A stretch of 64,000 nucleotides of DNA from NCBI RefSeq assembly GCF_023898315.1, contig NC_064619.1:498886594-498950593 (forward strand), in the 5' to 3' direction. Positions 60,600-64,000 of this stretch are shown here, piece by piece; positions within the stretch are counted from its first letter, which is position 1; every line of letters starts with the position of its first letter. The position numbers and the translations under genes are program-made. Below the pieces are notes generated by a model that was not told where the DNA came from, searched no databases, and worked only from the letters and a program-made list of their open reading frames with translations. Origin of the DNA: Schistocerca nitens. Its lineage: Eukaryota > Arthropoda > Insecta > Orthoptera > Acrididae.

Positions 60600-62084
60600 T
60601 CGACTACCAGGCGGAGTCACTATCGTCATGTCGAGTGGTCCAAAGCAACGAAAGTACGAAGACTGCATTTTGCGTTTCTTGCATTACTTGTTACGACTTT
60701 GCACTCATTGAGCAATGAAGTGCTGAAGAAAGAACTGCATTATTGTTGCAAGTATGAGACTTCGGACACTGTGTTTTAATGGTTGGAATTTGTATCATAT
60801 GAAACAGAATTGAAATGTGTACGTTTTACTTTGATGTAAAATCGTGTTGATCTCAATAAACGTATCAACAGCCTACGCGACTATACGGGTTAAACAAGAA
60901 ATGGATGGGGTGAAGAGAAGAACGGAAGGGCTAGCGCTAAGTTGACGTATACCCGGTTTTGGTGGCAGTGGTATGCCTTTCTGCTTATCCTAGCTGAGAA
61001 CTGACTGACTTTTCCATTTATAGGGAGATCGACAATTGGATGTATTTATGCAACTGGAAACCAGAATTTCTGGTTCTCTGCTGCAAACTGTGATGGAATA
61101 CGTGTAGAATGTCATGCAAAATAGCCCAATTATATTCCATAACGTGCTGGTGTCTAGAGAGGTTTGAACCAACTATCACTTGCTGTATTCAAGTGGCAGT
61201 GATTTGCAATATGGAACCAAATCCATGTAAGGATGTCACATGTTTTGCTTGTTTACGTATTGAAGGTGAAACATCAGTAAATAACTGATAATTTCGAGTA
61301 GTGTATTTTCATGAATGTTATTGTTTAAAAACACATACTGTTGTCATAGAGATGTTATCCAGAGGAATAACCTTGGTTTCCTTGTGTTCGGCAGAAAATA
61401 CTGCAAGCGGTCATTTTAAGGTCAGTGTGGCCATGTGTACCTGTACGACTGTATTATATAACATTCCAATTAATAACATTACTCACTAACTTATCTTAAA
61501 TATCGCAAATAAATAATTATAAGCAACAGAATTTGTAGGTCTGCGTCATTATACACTTAAATCACTGTCATGCAACAAGCCGCAATGAACCACCCTCTTC
61601 AAATCCACAGGAAAACTTTTGGAGTCCTTCAGTGTCAGAAAAATGCATAGTCAACAGAAAGCATGACACAAACAATAACAAACTTAATTGGCTCGAAATT
61701 CGTCAAATAAGAATAACTAACGAGAAATATTATTGATGAACAAGAACTTCGATGTAAATTTCGTTGAAGTAAATATTCAGAGACATACTGCAGGACGGCC
61801 AAAGTCTTCGCCAAAACTGAGAGCGTTCTTGATAACTTTACGGCCAAATGATAAACCAGTATCGCTGCCAAAATAGCAGGACATAAAATCGATAATGCAT
61901 CTCATTCCAGGGGACGCCAGACAGTATTATAAGAATTTAACTTCAGACCCTGGCATTATGTACGATGATGATGGCATTGATGGTACACTTGATTTCACTT
62001 TGGAGTAGTTTTCAAGTATTTTAGCGAGAAAAAGAATCACATAGGCTTAACGTATTTACAGAATTAACAATGGTAATAATAATA
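60600..62084. other. unassigned
   Basis: AT-rich with no recognised repeat. A short acidic reading (plus strand, about 61905-62009) ends in DGIDGTLDFTLE before a stop and resembles the C-terminal tail of some transposase-like proteins, but I cannot name it. Confidence 0.3.
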
Positions 62085-62092
62085 TTACCTTA

Positions 62093-62214
62093 TGTTCAAA
62101 ATGTTCAAATGGGTGTGAAATCTTGAGACTTAACTGCTAAGTTCATCAGCCCCTAAGCTTACACACTACTTAACCTAAATTATCCTAAGGACAAACACAT
62201 ACACCCACGCCGGG
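62093..62214 (-). mobile_element. 5'-truncated SINE related to family A
   Basis: 3' part of a family A relative (plus strand GGTGTGAAATCTTGAGACTT and CAGCCCCTAAGCTTACACAC). The tRNA-like head is missing. Target duplication TTACCTTA at 62085-62092 and 62215-62222. Confidence 0.82.
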
Positions 62215-62222
62215 TTACCTTA

Positions 62223-62570
62223 AGTGTAGAAGTATCTACTTCCATAAAATTGCATAAAAACCAATAAAATAGTAGTGAATTTGGTATAATCTTTCAACCA
62301 TTTTTGTATTCACTCTTTCATTTTGCTGCTCTTTCATTGGCATTGTGAATAAAAAATTGTTCAAACACGAATTCTGAAGTGTAGTTATTTGAGTTACATA
62401 AGTGTTGCCTCATTTTTCTTCTTTCCAACTACAAACCACAAGAACCAATTCCCGGTGTTAAATTTGAAGATAAGTAATTAGGAACCATCTCCAGTTTCGG
62501 CCTCCGACGCTCGGTGGATCAATAAATGTTAAGACCTATAGTACTGATCTGAAAAAGCATTAGGAAATAT
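62223..62570. other. unassigned
   Basis: AT-rich, no feature recognised. Confidence 0.4.
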
Positions 62571-63149
62571 TGTAAGTAGGCTGTTTATGTTTTCTTATTG
62601 GCAACGTTACGTAGCGCTCTGTATGAAAATCACTGGCTGTGCTGTGTGCAGTCTGTGGCTAGTTTGTATTGTTGTCTGCCATTGTAGTGTTGGGCAGCGG
62701 CAGCTGGATGTTAACAGCGCGTAGCGTTGCGCAGTTGGAGGTGAGCCGCCAGCAGTGGTGGATGTGGGGAGAGAGATGGCGGAGTTGTGAAATTTTTAAA
62801 ACTGGGTGTCATGAACTGCTATGTATATTATGAGTTTTCAACATTATTAAGGTAAATACATTGTTTGCTCTCTATTAAAATCTTTCATTTGCTAACTATG
62901 CCTATCAGTAGTTAGTGCCTTCAGTAGTTTGAATCTTTTATTTAGCTGGCAGTAGTGGCGCTCTCTGTATTGCAGTAGTTCGAGTAACCAAGATTTTTGT
63001 GAGGTAAGTGATTTGTGAAACGTATAGGTTAATGTTAGTCAGGGCCATTCTTTCGTAGGGATTTTTTGAAAGTCAGATTGCGTTGCGCTAAAAATATTGT
63101 GTGTCAGGTTAAGCACAGTCTTGTATAATTTTTCAAAGGGGACGTTTCA
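62571..63149 (+). mobile_element. solo LTR of a retrotransposon
   Basis: About 579 bp starting TGTAAGTAGGCTGTTTATGT and ending GGGGACGTTTCA, the same sequence as the scrambled copy at 45814-48551. TG...CA ends and lack of internal genes fit a solo LTR, probably Gypsy-like. AATAT lies on both sides with a one-base offset, so the target duplication is not certain. Confidence 0.75.
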
Positions 63150-64000
63150 TAATATTTATGATGCGACAATTGCTTTTGGAATATTGTCAAATTTGAATTT
63201 TGTATGTAAGGTTGTACTAAAACAGCTCTAGCTCAAAATGCACATTTTGGATAGCAGAACCAAGCCAAATTCAAGGGAGAAACCGAACCACTATGCTGTT
63301 CAGTACTTTTCCCATGTATCTGGAACGAGCAGAGGTATAAAGCGCTTTAAGCGACAGAAAAACACAAGGATCATAGGCAATAGACCTCTGGGCAGCTGGC
63401 CTTGTACACTCTGTCACCATGTCGTTAAACATTTACAGTAGTCGCCAGACTATACAATTCACAGTGGACTGTAATAACTTATTCTCCTAAATAAATGCCA
63501 TTACATATTAACAAAAGTAACTACGGCTACTGTTAAAAGGATGTTATGTCGGGAATGTGATATACGTTAAAAACCATTGGATGAAACCACTCGCTGAAAT
63601 TGGTTTTCTGCTTATTTTGGTAAGTTCCTTATGTTGTTTTAAAAAGTAGTTTTAGGCCTTATTTAATATCCCAGTTGCTGGACGTTAACTCTGAGGTGCT
63701 ACGGATCACAGTGGACGATCGCCACCTCGAGCGAGCGCGGCGTGTCACACGGGCGAGCCGCTAGCACATGGGATCTACAGGCAGCCGTGATTTCAGTCTG
63801 GTAAATTATGTTGTACGAACTACCATCAATCATGGCGTTCTGCTTATTGGATTTCGAACCTGCATTGGACATGGGCTTTCTTGTTCTCGTTATTTGCTTT
63901 CTTTCATTGTTCTGCTCTCGAAACAGAAGGCTTTCTTTACGGATTACACGTTCGCATCGGGAGCTATTAGAAAACATTATGATATTTCTGATTGTTTTCG
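63150..64000. other. unassigned
   Basis: No gene or repeat recognised. Frames at 63238-63441 (plus) and 63699-63977 (minus) show no motif. Confidence 0.35.

Overview
This window looks like nuclear DNA from an insect with a very large, repeat-rich genome. The repeat families (a full-length RTE-like LINE with CAA tail, tRNA-headed SINEs in several families, Tc1/mariner elements with TA target duplications, Penelope-like elements) match what I recall of locusts and grasshoppers (Schistocerca-like Orthoptera). That placement is an inference from recalled repeats, not a database match. There are no operons, ribosome binding sites, CRISPR arrays or rRNA, and no tRNA gene outside tRNA-like parts of repeats.

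Almost everything recognisable is transposable-element DNA, much of it nested. Left part (1-24 kb): a dead Tc1 gene split by a palindromic LINE insertion (560-2165); a full-length RTE-like LINE with an intact 987-residue ORF and 11-bp target duplications (2883-6167); a Penelope-like fragment between inverted hammerhead-bearing termini (8181-8911); a 5'-inverted RTE copy (10471-11826); a long-inverted-repeat element with a tRNA-like module in each arm (12784-13714); a decayed Penelope-like RT (15.2-17.3 kb); a complete but dead Tc1 element carrying a SINE (18617-20198); and an internally deleted mariner relative (22573-23739).

Middle part: an R4/Dong-type LINE with a C-terminal restriction-like endonuclease sits between TAA repeats (about 23.96-28.83 kb). 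It is split by a mariner-superfamily element with an intact transposase (26041-27584). Then 29.2-35.2 kb holds little I can name. An intact DD41D element with inverted repeats of about 280 bp lies at 35252-37375. Decayed RTE, Jockey-like and mariner remains follow, and then a Tc1 gene split by a CR1-like LINE (43.0-45.1 kb).

Right part: the only convincing host-gene sequence is a 230-bp exon on the minus strand (45306-45535) with acceptor and donor sites. Next come a long terminal repeat scrambled around TA repeats that host an intact DD34D mariner (45814-48551), a Penelope GIY-YIG endonuclease fragment with hammerhead motifs (48.66-49.74 kb), more mariner, Tc1 and pogo relics, and a cleaner solo LTR of the same family (62571-63149).

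The genes do not form a pathway. Four proteins appear intact and could act in mobilisation: the RTE protein and three different mariner-superfamily transposases. The SINEs have clear 8-15 bp target duplications and depend on LINE machinery in trans. The host exon is probably one small exon of a gene whose introns are filled with these repeats.
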